Of a stretch of 64,000 nucleotides of DNA, positions 6,468-14,460 are shown piece by piece. The position numbers and the translations under genes were made by a program. Numbering within the stretch: position 1 is the stretch's first letter; every line of letters begins with the position of its first letter. Location: assembly GCF_020731285.1 (NCBI RefSeq), contig NZ_JAJFOW010000009.1:124001-188000 (forward strand), in the 5' to 3' direction. The notes under the pieces were generated by a model, which worked only from the letters and a program-made list of their open reading frames with translations, searched no databases and had not been told where the DNA came from. Source of the stretch: Cohnella baijiui (GTDB lineage Bacteria; Bacillota; Bacilli; Paenibacillales; Paenibacillaceae).

Positions 6468-9233
6468 TTACTTGGCGCCGGCGCCCACGCCCGGCTCCTC
6501 ATAGAGCCGCACGGCAACGACCGCCGCCTGCTCGCGGCTCAGCGCCGCCTTCGGCGAGAACTTGCCGACGTATGCCGTCATCCAGCCGCGGGCCATGACC
6601 GCCTGCACGGACGGTAGCGCGCCCTTAGCCACCTGCGCCTGGTCGAGTAGCGCGGCCGCATCCGCCGGCGCCTCCAGCTTCAACGCGCGCGCCAGCAGCT
6701 GTGCCGCCTGCTCGCGCGTCAGGGCGGCGTCCGGCGCGAACTTGCCGGGCGCGACGCCCTCCGTCAGGCCGGCCGCGGCGGCAGCCTGCACATCCTTGGC
6801 GTACCAGGCGGTGCCGGGCACGTCCGCAAACTTCGCGCCGTCCGCCCCTTCAGCGGCCGGCAGTCCAAGCGACCGCACGAGCGCGGAGACGAACTCGGCG
6901 CGGGTGACGGCTTGCTTCGGCGCGAAGCTCGCCGCGCTATCGCCCGGGCCCTTCAACAGCGGCACGATGCGCGCGAGCCGGACGGCGTCGCTCGCCCATG
7001 CGGCGATCGCGCTCTCGTCCTTGTACGCCGCGGCGACCGGCAGCGCCGTCTCATACCGAACGGCCAGCGGCACCGCATCCGTACGGTAGCCGGTTACCGT
7101 CAGCCGGTGCAGCCCTTCCTTCAGTCCCCGGAGGGAGGCTTTACCTTCGCCATCCGTCTTCGCGGTCTGCCCGTCCACGGACACCGTCGCGCCCGCCAGC
7201 GGTTGCGGCGCTCCGAACGTGCCTGCCGCCCAATCCCATTCGCGGTAAGTGACCGCGACGACGGACGCTTCGCCCGGACTCGCTGCCGCCGGGGTCAGCG
7301 CGACCCGGTCGATCAGCTTCGTCTCGTCCGAGCCGTAGTAGACGACGACCTCGTCGCCCGCCTTCAGGGCGAAGACGCCGATCCCCTCGGACGGCACGAT
7401 CCAGGCGCCGTCGCGCTTCACCGCGTACAGCCAGCCGTCGTAGCCGCCGAACTTGCCGCCGGCGATGCCGGAGACGGTGGACAGATACTTCCCGAACGAG
7501 GCTTCCTGGACTTCGTAAGAGACGGACTTCGCCTTCAGCAGCTGTTCGAGCGCTTCAAGCGCCGTGCCGCCCTTCGCCGCGCCCGCCGCCAGATCGCCTC
7601 CGTCGCCTTCCACCCGGACGAAGACAGACGAACCGCCAGCGGCAGTGGCGGCGCCGACTTGCAGCGCCTGCGTCCATGGAATGAACGCGGGCGCCGCGTC
7701 CGTCCGATAGCCGTCGACGGTCAGCGTGTAGGCGCCGGCAGGCAGACCCGCCAAGGCCGCCTTGCCCGACGCGTCGGTGCGGACGGTCTGCTGGCCGACA
7801 TGGACCGCGGCGTCGGCGGCCGGGCTGACGACGAGCTTGCCCGTCGCCCAGTCCATTTGTTCTTGCTCCACGGTAACGGCGAACGGCTGGCCGTCGCGCA
7901 GCGATGCCGGCTCCAGCTTGACGCCGTGGATCGCGGCGGTCTCTCCGCCGCCGTAGTACACGACGAGCTTGTCGCCCGCCTTCGGCGCGAACGCGCCGAG
8001 CCCCGTCTCGATCGGCAGCCAGGCGCCGTCCCGCAGGACGGCGTACTGCCAGCCGTCGTAGCCGCCGAATTTGCCGTTCTGAACGCCAGCGATCGATTCC
8101 AGCATCGGTCCGAACTGCGGGTGCCGCTGTACCGTATATGCGACGCGGTCTGCATCTAGCACGCGGACGAGCGCTTCGAGCGCGCTCACGCCCGTCGCCT
8201 CGCCGGACGCGATCCGGCCGGCGAGGCCGTACACCTCGACGTTCGCCGTCTGCCCGACGGCCTCGCCCGCATACAGGGTCGGCAGGCTGTTCTGCCAGCG
8301 CTGAACGGCGGCGAGACCGAGCAGGGCGTTCAGGTTCGCCATACCGTCGGCTTTGCCGCCCGCAACGTGCGCGAACTGGCCGTCCGCCAGACGGTATTCC
8401 AGGAGGCGCGTCAGCGCCGTATGACCGGACTTCGCGAAGCGCGCGTCGGCCGTCGGGTCGATGCCGAGCGAGGTCAGCGCGACCAGCACCTGCGCCGCGC
8501 TCTCGCTCGATTCGGACGGCGCGCCGAAGCCTCCGTCCTCCTTTTGGACGCCGGACAGCCAGGTCAGCGCCGCATCGACGACCGGGCGGATGTCCGCGCG
8601 GTCTTGATCCTTGGCGAGCGCGGTCAGCACGATCGCCGTCACGTCGACGTCGGAGGAGCCCTTGGCGATCGACCAGCCGCCGTCCGCGTTGCGGTTGTCG
8701 ACCAGCCATTTCAGAATGGCGTCGCGGCTCCACTTGTCCTGGGCGCCTGGCGCATAACCGCCCGCATCCAGCGCGATGAGGGCGAAGGCCGGGCCGTTCG
8801 GGCCCTGATTCGTCAGCTTGTCATGATTGGCGATCCGCTTCAGCAGATCGGCCTTGTCCTTGCCGACGCTGCGCGCGTCGCCGCCGCTCGCGTTCAGCGC
8901 CAGCGCCACCCGCGCTTCGTCGGTGACGAGGCGCAGCGCGCCCTCCTCGACGCTCTTCGCCGCGACGGTCAAGTACCGGCTCGCCTGCGACTGTCCCGAC
9001 CGTGCCAGCGCGAACGCCGCCCAGTCGCTGATCGGCTCGCTCTTCGCGACGACGGCCTGCAGCGCCGCGATCGCTTCCTTCAGATCCGGGCCTGCAGCCT
9101 TGGCCGCCTGATCCTCGCTTGCCGCCTGCGCCCCTTGCGGCCACGCGCCCAGCGCCAGCTGAAGCGCGATGACGAGCCCCAGCGCGGCGCGCAGCCAAAA
9201 GCGAAAGCCCGACTTGTTCCCCTGTGCACGCAT
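6468..9233 (-). CDS. S-layer-anchored intrinsic-factor-like protein (alpha/alpha barrel + 2 DUF4430 + SLH)
   Basis: The 921-residue exported protein starts at ATG 9233 after GGAGGAGATGG; cleavage is likely after AQA near residue 37. Residues 45-315 contain helical repeats with the DGGW, DGGF and DGQF turns (184, 233, 284) seen in prenyltransferase-like alpha/alpha barrels. Two DUF4430 domains follow (about 347-430 and 535-634), each with GKFGGYDGW and ending in VVYYG. Each is trailed by a small beta domain with TDxxGKAxLxGL and TVxGYRTDA words. Residues 757-921 are SLH repeats that would tether it to the cell-wall polymer. An alpha barrel followed by a beta domain is the layout of intrinsic factor and transcobalamin. 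With the upstream riboswitch this supports surface corrinoid binding. No cyclase-type DxDD motif was seen. Confidence 0.85.
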   Translation of the reverse strand: MRAQGNKSGFRFWLRAALGLVIALQLALGAWPQGAQAASEDQAAKAAGPDLKEAIAALQAVVAKSEPISDWAAFALARSGQSQASRYLTVAAKSVEEGALRLVTDEARVALALNASGGDARSVGKDKADLLKRIANHDKLTNQGPNGPAFALIALDAGGYAPGAQDKWSRDAILKWLVDNRNADGGWSIAKGSSDVDVTAIVLTALAKDQDRADIRPVVDAALTWLSGVQKEDGGFGAPSESSESAAQVLVALTSLGIDPTADARFAKSGHTALTRLLEYRLADGQFAHVAGGKADGMANLNALLGLAAVQRWQNSLPTLYAGEAVGQTANVEVYGLAGRIASGEATGVSALEALVRVLDADRVAYTVQRHPQFGPMLESIAGVQNGKFGGYDGWQYAVLRDGAWLPIETGLGAFAPKAGDKLVVYYGGGETAAIHGVKLEPASLRDGQPFAVTVEQEQMDWATGKLVVSPAADAAVHVGQQTVRTDASGKAALAGLPAGAYTLTVDGYRTDAAPAFIPWTQALQVGAATAAGGSSVFVRVEGDGGDLAAGAAKGGTALEALEQLLKAKSVSYEVQEASFGKYLSTVSGIAGGKFGGYDGWLYAVKRDGAWIVPSEGIGVFALKAGDEVVVYYGSDETKLIDRVALTPAAASPGEASVVAVTYREWDWAAGTFGAPQPLAGATVSVDGQTAKTDGEGKASLRGLKEGLHRLTVTGYRTDAVPLAVRYETALPVAAAYKDESAIAAWASDAVRLARIVPLLKGPGDSAASFAPKQAVTRAEFVSALVRSLGLPAAEGADGAKFADVPGTAWYAKDVQAAAAAGLTEGVAPGKFAPDAALTREQAAQLLARALKLEAPADAAALLDQAQVAKGALPSVQAVMARGWMTAYVGKFSPKAALSREQAAVVAVRLYEEPGVGAGAK

Positions 9234-9289
9234 CGATCCATCTCCTCCGAACCTCTCATTTTTCCGTTCCCTAGCTCGGCCAAACAAGT

Positions 9290-9334
9290 AAAAACGGCTC
9301 CGCCGTCTTCAAGGAAGATGGCGGCACGTTTTTA
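9290..9334 (-). terminator. Strong leader terminator, nearest the SLH gene
   Basis: On the minus strand an 11-bp helix (9300-9310 with 9314-9324, one G-T pair, three-base loop) is followed by TTTTT at 9294-9290. It lies between riboswitch and start codon, so it is a plausible expression-platform terminator. Confidence 0.75.
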
Positions 9335-9339
9335 TCGGT

Positions 9340-9387
9340 GGTCATACAGAAATGGATAGGGCTAAAACTTATACATTCTGTATGACC
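9340..9387. repeat. Perfect 12-bp inverted repeat in the riboswitch leader
   Basis: GGTCATACAGAA at 9340-9351 and TTCTGTATGACC at 9376-9387 are exact complements separated by 24 bases. The element sits between two terminator-like hairpins. It could be a protein operator or an RNA helix competing with them. Confidence 0.6.
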
Positions 9388-9418
9388 GAAAAAGCGCCCC
9401 TCGAACACGAGGGACGCT
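9388..9418 (-). terminator. Terminator hairpin downstream of the B12 riboswitch
   Basis: Minus-strand arms 9418-9408 and 9403-9393 pair over 11 positions with one mismatch and a four-base loop, followed by four to five T. It is a second candidate for the ligand-controlled terminator. Confidence 0.65.
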
Positions 9419-9437
9419 AGCAGAGGTGAAAGCGCGG

Positions 9438-9460
9438 AAAAAACGGGACTTCGCCCGTCT
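9438..9460 (-). terminator. Short hairpin plus six T, first after the riboswitch
   Basis: ACGGG/CCCGT (9458-9454 with 9447-9443) has a six-base loop and is followed by TTTTTT on the minus strand. The stem is short, so termination here alone may be weak. Confidence 0.45.
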
Positions 9461-9512
9461 AAGGTGCCTGCCGTCACACCCCGCCTATTCCTCGTAGGCT
9501 TGCAGTGTCTTC

Positions 9513-9716
9513 GAAAACAGGCAGTTCTCCTGGCTCATGGATCGCCGCTCCCCGGACCTTCCCAACGCGCGCGCGCGTCAGTGGTATCTCCCGGTTCGCT
9601 CCCCATTCACAGTGGCGGGACCGCGTCGGATTCGCACCGACTTCTCTATGAAGCGCGGAAGCGGCTCGCCTGCACGATCCAATCGCGCGCCGCCGTCCGT
9701 TCATGCACCTGTTTTC
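9513..9716 (-). ncRNA. Cobalamin riboswitch (B12 aptamer)
   Basis: Read on the minus strand, the element opens with GAAAACAGG (9716-9708) and closes with CCTGTTTTC (9521-9513), a perfect 9-bp P1. Between them are the diagnostic core words: GTGCGAATCCGACGCGG, then GTCCCGCCACTGTGA, and near the 3' end the B12 box AGCCAGGAGAACTGCC (9535-9520). These match the consensus of cobalamin aptamers. It lies downstream of a good promoter and upstream of three terminator-like hairpins and the SLH gene, so B12 should repress the whole uptake operon. The ligand call is firm; the exact switching helix is not resolved. Confidence 0.96.
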
Positions 9717-9739
9717 CGCTTTCATTCGGTTGTGTTGCC

Positions 9740-9768
9740 ATCTTATCACGCCCCCTGCAGGCTGTCCA
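9740..9768 (-). promoter_or_regulatory. Sigma-A promoter of the B12-uptake operon
   Basis: On the minus strand, TGGACA (9768-9763) and TAAGAT (9745-9740) are 17 bases apart, with a TG one base before the -10. Transcription would start about 9733, roughly 17 bases before riboswitch P1. Confidence 0.75.
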
Positions 9769-9856
9769 TATCGGAGGCCGCCCCAGGCGCGGCCCGGCAA
9801 GGCGAATTTGTGAAAATCCTCTGCGCGCCTCTAATGCTTTGGGCCTCAAATGTCGA

Positions 9857-9880
9857 TAAACCTATTACCGTGTCGGATAC
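9857..9880 (+). promoter_or_regulatory. Possible sigma-D (FliA-type) promoter for motAB
   Basis: TAAA at 9857-9860 and CGGATAC at 9874-9880, 13 bases apart, loosely resemble the TAAA/CCGATAT motility promoter. Two mismatches and a short spacer make it uncertain. Confidence 0.35.
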
Positions 9881-9939
9881 GACAAACTGTTCGAGCCACG
9901 CTACTCTACTATTTCATTTACATGCTGGGGTGCTCTTTG

Positions 9940-10749
9940 ATGAAGAACTCAACGATTATCGGACTTATATTGGGCGTTGGCGCGCTGGTCTTCGGCATGC
10001 TGCTGAAGGGCGCGCCGCTCGTCGCCCTGATCAACAACCCGGCGGCCTACATCATCATCCTCGTCGGCACGTGCGCCTCCGTAGCGATGGCGTTCCCGAT
10101 GAGAGAGCTCGCCAAGGTGCCGAAGCTGTTCAAGCTCGTCTTCGTGGAGCAGAAGCTGCTCCCGCGCCAGGACGTCATCCGCCTGTTCATGGAGTGGGCT
10201 TCGATCACCCGCCGCGAAGGCCTGCTGGCGCTCGAAGCGCGCGTCGAAGAGATCGAAGACCCGTTCCTGCGCAGCGGCATGCGGATGATCATCGACGGCA
10301 ACGACCAGGACTTCGTGCGCGACGTGCTGCTCGAGGACATCTCCGCGACGGAGGAGCGCCACCGCGTCGGAGCGCAGATCTTCTCCCAGGCGGGCATGTA
10401 CGCGCCGACGCTCGGGGTTCTCGGAGCCGTCATCGGGCTGATCGCCGCCCTCGGCAACCTGGCCGAGATGGAGAAGCTGGCGCACGCCGTCGCCGCCGCG
10501 TTTATCGCGACGCTGCTCGGTATTTTCACCGGCTATGTGCTCTGGCACCCGATCGCGAACAAGCTGAAGCGTCTGTCCAAGCGCGAGATCGAGCTGAAGC
10601 TGATGATGGTCGAAGGACTGCTCTCCATCCAGTCGGGCGTCTCCACCACCGCCATCCAGCAAAAGCTGTCCGTCTTCCTCACGCCGACCGAGCGTCTGGC
10701 AATGGCTGAGAAGGAGGAAGCCGATCGTGAGCAAAAAGCATCGGCATGA
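9940..10749 (+). CDS. motA: Flagellar motor stator protein MotA
   Basis: The 269-residue protein has four membrane helices: two near the start (STIIGLILGVGALVFGML and YIIILVGTCASVAMAF) and two after residue 150 (YAPTLGVLGAVIGLIAAL and VAAAFIATLLGIFTGYVLW). A charged cytoplasmic loop lies between the pairs. This is the MotA pattern; with MotB it forms the proton-driven stator. The start at ATG 9940, nine bases after GGGGTG, is preferred over the longer open frame. It overlaps motB by 23 bases. Confidence 0.94.
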   Translation: MKNSTIIGLILGVGALVFGMLLKGAPLVALINNPAAYIIILVGTCASVAMAFPMRELAKVPKLFKLVFVEQKLLPRQDVIRLFMEWASITRREGLLALEARVEEIEDPFLRSGMRMIIDGNDQDFVRDVLLEDISATEERHRVGAQIFSQAGMYAPTLGVLGAVIGLIAALGNLAEMEKLAHAVAAAFIATLLGIFTGYVLWHPIANKLKRLSKREIELKLMMVEGLLSIQSGVSTTAIQQKLSVFLTPTERLAMAEKEEADREQKASA

Positions 10750-11554
10750 GCCGCATGAGGAGCACGCGGACGAGTCCTGGCTGCTCCCCTATTCCGACTT
10801 GATGACGCTGCTGCTGGCGCTGTTCATCGTCTTGTACGCCGCCAGCTCCGTCAATACGTCCAAGCTGGAGGAGTTGAACAAGGCGTTCCGCACGGCTTTC
10901 TCCTCCGGCATCGGGATTCTCGACAAATCCGCCGTCATCCAGAACGAGAAGGACGACCTGGACAAGCGCCAACAGCAAGAGCGGGCCGACACGCAGCAAA
11001 ACCGCAAGTCGCTCGTCAAGCAGGAGCAGGAAAACCTCGAGAAGCTCAAGAGCCAGCTCGATCAATATATCAAGAAGAACGGCCTGTCCTCGCAGCTCGA
11101 GACGCAGCTCAACCAATCGCAGCTGATGATCACGATCCGCGACAACGCGCTGTTCCCCTCAGGCTCGGCGGACGTGAAGCCGGACGCCCGCAAGCTTGCG
11201 GTCGCCATCGGCGCCATGCTGGAGAAGTATCCGGACTACGAGGTGATCGTTTCCGGCCATACCGACAACCAGCCGATCAGCACGTACGAGTTCGCCTCGA
11301 ACTGGGAGCTCAGCTCCAAGCGCGCGATCAATTTCATGAAGATTTTGCTGCAAAACCAAATCTTCGATCCGAAGAAGTTCAGCGCGATCGGCTACGGCGA
11401 GTACCGGCCGCTGGAGAAGAACGACACCGACGCCGGACGCGCGAAAAACCGCCGCGTCGAGGTGTCCATCCTGCGCAAGTACACGGACTCAACGAGCGAG
11501 GACGCGACGTTAAACGCCATCGCGCACGACGCAAGCCAAGTCGGCACGCTGTAA
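10727..11554 (+). CDS. motB: Flagellar motor stator protein MotB
   Basis: The 275-residue protein starts at GTG after AAGGAGGAAG. A short basic N terminus leads to one helix, WLLPYSDLMTLLLALF, in which Asp24 is the conserved proton-carrying residue. A coiled, Lys/Gln/Glu-rich plug region (about 70-115) follows. The OmpA-like peptidoglycan-binding domain has VSGHTDNQPIS and GYGEYRPLEKNDTDAGRAKNRRVEV. It anchors the stator to the wall. Confidence 0.95.
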   Translation: MSKKHRHEPHEEHADESWLLPYSDLMTLLLALFIVLYAASSVNTSKLEELNKAFRTAFSSGIGILDKSAVIQNEKDDLDKRQQQERADTQQNRKSLVKQEQENLEKLKSQLDQYIKKNGLSSQLETQLNQSQLMITIRDNALFPSGSADVKPDARKLAVAIGAMLEKYPDYEVIVSGHTDNQPISTYEFASNWELSSKRAINFMKILLQNQIFDPKKFSAIGYGEYRPLEKNDTDAGRAKNRRVEVSILRKYTDSTSEDATLNAIAHDASQVGTL

Positions 11555-11591
11555 GGCCAGTAATCCCGCCTGCGACCGTCCACGCTCCGCC

Positions 11592-11645
11592 AAAAAAAAC
11601 GCCCATCCTCCCAGCCGCTGATCGGCGAGGGGATGGGCGTTTGCC
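11592..11645. terminator. Terminator after motAB
   Basis: AAACGCCCATCC and GGATGGGCGTTT pair around a loop of about 21 bases that can itself fold. A-tract on the left and T-tract on the right allow use in both directions. Confidence 0.75.
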
Positions 11646-11687
11646 ATTTTGCCATTCGGGGCCGAATACCGTTGATCGTACTAGGCC

Positions 11688-11766
11688 GTACATGGTCATC
11701 TTAGTCGTTCATGGTTGTTCAGGGCCGTTCATGGTTGTTCAGGGCCGTTCATGGTCATTCTGGTTC
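11688..11766. repeat. Short tandem repeat, 20-bp unit, four copies
   Basis: Two identical copies of GTTCATGGTTGTTCAGGGCC (11707-11726, 11727-11746) are flanked by diverged copies at 11688-11706 and 11747-11766. It fills the gap between motB and the convergent oxidoreductase gene. No coding potential is evident. Confidence 0.85.
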
Positions 11767-11798
11767 GTTTAAGGTCGCGCTTGAATGCCAAGGCTCGA

Positions 11799-12488
11799 TC
11801 AGAATACCTCGCCGGCAAGTCCAGGGAGACGATCGTTCGCATAGACAACGATGCGGCTTCCGGCGTCGTCCCGCCGGTTCGCGGCGGCGATCATGGCCGC
11901 GGCCACCGTATCCGCGCCTATGGCGCGGTAACGGCGCAGCGGGCCGGCCAGCAGCGGCGCCGCCGCCTTCATGATGATCGAGGCGAATCGCTCCCCGGCA
12001 CGAAACTGCTCGCGCTCGCCAAGCAGCAGCGACGGCCGGAAGATGCGCAGTACGGGCAGCGGCAGCGTCCCGAGATCGCGCTCGATCTCTCCTTTGACAC
12101 GGTTGTAGAAAAATCGCGAGTCCGGCGCGGCACCCATCGACGACACGATCAGGAATCGCTCGGCGCCCTTGGCGACCGCCAAACGCCCCAACGCCAGCGG
12201 ATAGTCGTGGTCGACCGCACGGAACGCCGCTTGGGACCCGGCCTGCCTGATCGTCGTGCCGAGCGCGCAAAACCAGTCCTCCGCCGGCGGCACCCTGTCC
12301 GCTTCCGTTTCCAGCCGGTCGAAGTCGACCACGAGATTCGTCAGCTTCGGATGGCTCCCGGTCAGCGGTCTGCGCGTCAGAGCGACGACGGCGTCGTATT
12401 TCGCATCGTCGAGCAAGCGGCGCAGCAGATGCCCGCCGACCAGTCCGGTCGCGCCTGCGAGAATGGCCGTCTTGGGCGCGTCAGTCAT
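11799..12488 (-). CDS. NAD(P)-binding atypical SDR, HTATIP2/TIP30-like
   Basis: The 229-residue protein opens with the Rossmann motif AILAGATGLVGGHLLRRLL. It has the TIP30-like words DWFCALGTT and FLIVSSMGA, then YNRVKGEIERDL, where the Tyr-x-x-x-Lys pair matches the SDR active site. The function is unknown, likely an NAD(P)H-dependent reductase or epimerase relative in the cytosol. ATG 12488, nine bases after AAAGGAG, is preferred to the ATG abutting the ribosome site. Confidence 0.85.
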   Translation of the reverse strand: MTDAPKTAILAGATGLVGGHLLRRLLDDAKYDAVVALTRRPLTGSHPKLTNLVVDFDRLETEADRVPPAEDWFCALGTTIRQAGSQAAFRAVDHDYPLALGRLAVAKGAERFLIVSSMGAAPDSRFFYNRVKGEIERDLGTLPLPVLRIFRPSLLLGEREQFRAGERFASIIMKAAAPLLAGPLRRYRAIGADTVAAAMIAAANRRDDAGSRIVVYANDRLPGLAGEVF

Positions 12489-12527
12489 CGATTGCATCTC
12501 CTTTATCGCGTAGGACTATCTGTGGAA

Positions 12528-13376
12528 TTAGGTTGGCGTTTCCCCAGGCGGATCTCCGTTCTCCGGATCGGAGGAAGCCGCATCCGGCGCGGCGCTCGCA
12601 GGCTGCTCCGGTCCCTCGAAGCTCCGCAGCAGCTTGGCCAGCTCGGCCCACGTGACACGCCGTTCGGGATGAGGCATCGGCTGCGGGAGCAGTCCCCTCG
12701 CCTGAAGCCAGCTCATATCCTCATTGGCCAGACTCGACCAGTCCACCGCATGGACCCGCTGGCGTTCCCCTTCCTGCGCCTGCGCCCGCATCCGATCCTG
12801 ATCGGGTCGCAGCATCCGGTTTGAGCTCATTTCCACGCGTACCCCTCCTTTTCCTGCCCATTCGAGCATCTTCCGCCAGATGGCGACGACATCTTGCCCG
12901 TACCGGGTCCCCGGGACCCGCCAGACGCCGTTCAGGTCTTCCCAGCAAGGCTCCCGTGTCCGTACCTCGTTCGCGGCACCCTCGTCGCCCGCCGCGATCG
13001 GCAAAGCGGTGAAGCTCTCCGCGAATCGCCTGAGCCGCACGATCTGCTCCTCGACCGCCGCCTCTGTGTCGTAGCCCGGCCCCGCCGACGTCGCCGAGCC
13101 GATCCATCCCGCGCGGCGCAGCGAAGAAGGCGCGGGGGTTGCCGCCCAGGCTTTCGTCTCGTAGACGGCTTGGCAATACGCCACGTCTCCGCGTACGCCG
13201 TAGCGCTCCCCGATGCGCAAGTACAACTCCTCCACCTCCGGCGCCGCCGGATTTCGCCTGTGGATATAAGCGCGCATCTCTTCGGCCGAACAACGGGCGA
13301 GACCGAGGATCGACGTCTTGCCCGACGGCATCAGGTCGGTCGCTTGACGGAATTGAAAGCCGATATCCTGGATCAT
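12528..13376 (-). CDS. Glucosaminidase-domain protein
   Basis: The 282-residue protein has the pattern of endo-beta-N-acetylglucosaminidase domains: YLRIGERYGVRGDVAYCQAV near residues 60-78, then GWIGSATSAGPGY, then EEQIVRLRRFAESF. The final WEDLNGVWRVPGTRYGQ motif is followed by IWRKMLEW. No signal peptide is visible, so export would need another route or the target is intracellular; phage-like lysis modules also look like this. A Pro/Glu/Ser-rich tail ends the protein. Start ATG 13376 follows AAGAGGTG. Confidence 0.7.
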   Translation of the reverse strand: MIQDIGFQFRQATDLMPSGKTSILGLARCSAEEMRAYIHRRNPAAPEVEELYLRIGERYGVRGDVAYCQAVYETKAWAATPAPSSLRRAGWIGSATSAGPGYDTEAAVEEQIVRLRRFAESFTALPIAAGDEGAANEVRTREPCWEDLNGVWRVPGTRYGQDVVAIWRKMLEWAGKGGVRVEMSSNRMLRPDQDRMRAQAQEGERQRVHAVDWSSLANEDMSWLQARGLLPQPMPHPERRVTWAELAKLLRSFEGPEQPASAAPDAASSDPENGDPPGETPT

Positions 13377-13451
13377 TTCGCACCTCTTTTCGCAATCCAT
13401 GCCTGCGAATTGCTTGTCTCCTTTCTACTCTATTCAGGAGGTGCTTGGCTT

Positions 13452-13479
13452 TTGAACTTCTTTTCCACTCTGTTACAAT
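13452..13479 (+). promoter_or_regulatory. Candidate sigma-A promoter upstream of tadA
   Basis: TTGAAC (13452-13457) and TACAAT (13474-13479) are 16 bases apart. It would give tadA a leader of about 130 bases that includes the DnaA boxes. Confidence 0.5.
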
Positions 13480-13505
13480 AAAAAAGCAGTTATGCCCACG
13501 ATATA

Positions 13506-13551
13506 CACATAGGTGTGAATAACTATGTGGACAAACATTTGGTTATCCACA
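13506..13551. promoter_or_regulatory. DnaA-box cluster
   Basis: Three 9-mers lie within 38 bases: TTATTCACA on the minus strand (13514-13522), TTGTCCACA on the minus strand (13526-13534, one mismatch to TTATNCACA) and perfect TTATCCACA on the plus strand (13543-13551). CACATAG/CTATGTG form an inverted repeat around the first box. DnaA could bind here to control tadA or titrate initiator. Confidence 0.6.
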
Positions 13552-13615
13552 GAATTGTACACACCATGTTAACAACGAATACACGTTCGCTGGGAAGGAA
13601 AGGGGATTTTGCGGT

Positions 13616-14077
13616 TTGTTGACGGAGGATGAACGCTGGATGCAGGAAGCGATCCGGCAGGCCGAAATGGCCGAAGCGATCGGAGAGGTGCCGATCGGCG
13701 CGGTGATCGTCAAGGATGGGGAAATCGTGGGGACGGGCTTTAACCGCAGGGAAACGGGGCTCGATCCGACGGCGCACGCGGAGATGGTCGCGATCCGGGA
13801 GGCTAGCGAGAAGCTGCAAGCCTGGCGCCTGATCGGATGCACGCTGTACGTCACCCTGGAGCCTTGTCCGATGTGTGCGGGCGCGATCCTCCAATCCCGC
13901 GTCGAGCGGGTGGTGTACGGGGCCCCGGACCCGAAAGCCGGCTGCGCGGGGACGCTGATGGACCTGCTCCAGGATTCGCGTTTTAATCACGTCTCTCCCT
14001 GGACGTCGGGCGTACTTCAAGAGACGTGCGCGGGGCTGCTCACGAACTTTTTCAGACGGCTTCGGAGTCGGAAGTAG
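13616..14077 (+). CDS. tadA: tRNA-specific adenosine deaminase TadA
   Basis: The 153-residue enzyme converts A34 to inosine in tRNA-Arg(ACG). Zinc and catalytic residues are visible: HAEMVAI (His and catalytic Glu) and PCPMCAGAI (two Cys). GEVPIGAVIVKDGEIVGTG and the C-terminal LLTNFFRRLR complete the family pattern. The start at TTG 13616 follows AAAGGGG. Its 3' end overlaps the convergent Spo0E-like gene by 26 bases. Confidence 0.95.
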   Translation: MLTEDERWMQEAIRQAEMAEAIGEVPIGAVIVKDGEIVGTGFNRRETGLDPTAHAEMVAIREASEKLQAWRLIGCTLYVTLEPCPMCAGAILQSRVERVVYGAPDPKAGCAGTLMDLLQDSRFNHVSPWTSGVLQETCAGLLTNFFRRLRSRK

Positions 14078-14273
14078 GATTGGCGGAATCCCGGCGCCTG
14101 CCGCTTTCCTCCATGCGCATGCGCTGCAGTTGGACGATGAGCCGATCGGCCTCTTCGCTAACGGCGACGATTTCCGGATCGGTCAAATTACCCAGGTCGT
14201 TAGCCATGTCGTGAAGCCTTCGTTGTAGGGTTTGAAGTCGACAGATCAACGTTTGCGGATCAATGGCAGTCAT
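14052..14273 (-). CDS. Spo0E-like aspartyl-phosphate phosphatase
   Basis: This 73-residue helical-hairpin protein has two helices, IDPQTLICRLQTLQRRLHDM and DPEIVAVSEEADRLIVQLQR. The second carries SEEAD (39-43), matching the SxxxD signature (SQELD) of Spo0E-type phosphatases that dephosphorylate Spo0A~P and delay sporulation. The Gln-Glu-Leu core is altered to Glu-Glu-Ala. Start ATG 14273 follows GGAGAGGAG. A promoter may lie in the AT-rich stretch 14290-14360. Confidence 0.75.
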   Translation of the reverse strand: MTAIDPQTLICRLQTLQRRLHDMANDLGNLTDPEIVAVSEEADRLIVQLQRMRMEESGRRRDSANPTSDSEAV

Positions 14274-14460
14274 CCGGCCGCTCCTCTCCCTGCGATTTTC
14301 GTCAAGATAAGCTTGTACGTCTTATTATATTTTCCATTATAAGATAAAATCTTTGGTGATGATGTAGAACAATGTCGAGTGAAACTGTAAATTTCAATCT
14401 TTTTTTGACAAAAATAGGTCTAATTGATCATATCCAAGTCCAAATCGGGAGTTGAACGAG

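Noticed and set aside
6468..9233. Prenyltransferase or terpene cyclase enzyme
   Set aside because: The helical repeats are shared with alpha/alpha-barrel binding proteins, no DxDD-type acid motif was seen, and the domain context plus riboswitch point to cobalamin binding.
14290..14460. SRP RNA gene near tadA, as found in some Firmicutes
   Set aside because: The stretch is AT-rich promoter-like DNA and lacks the conserved SRP core words.
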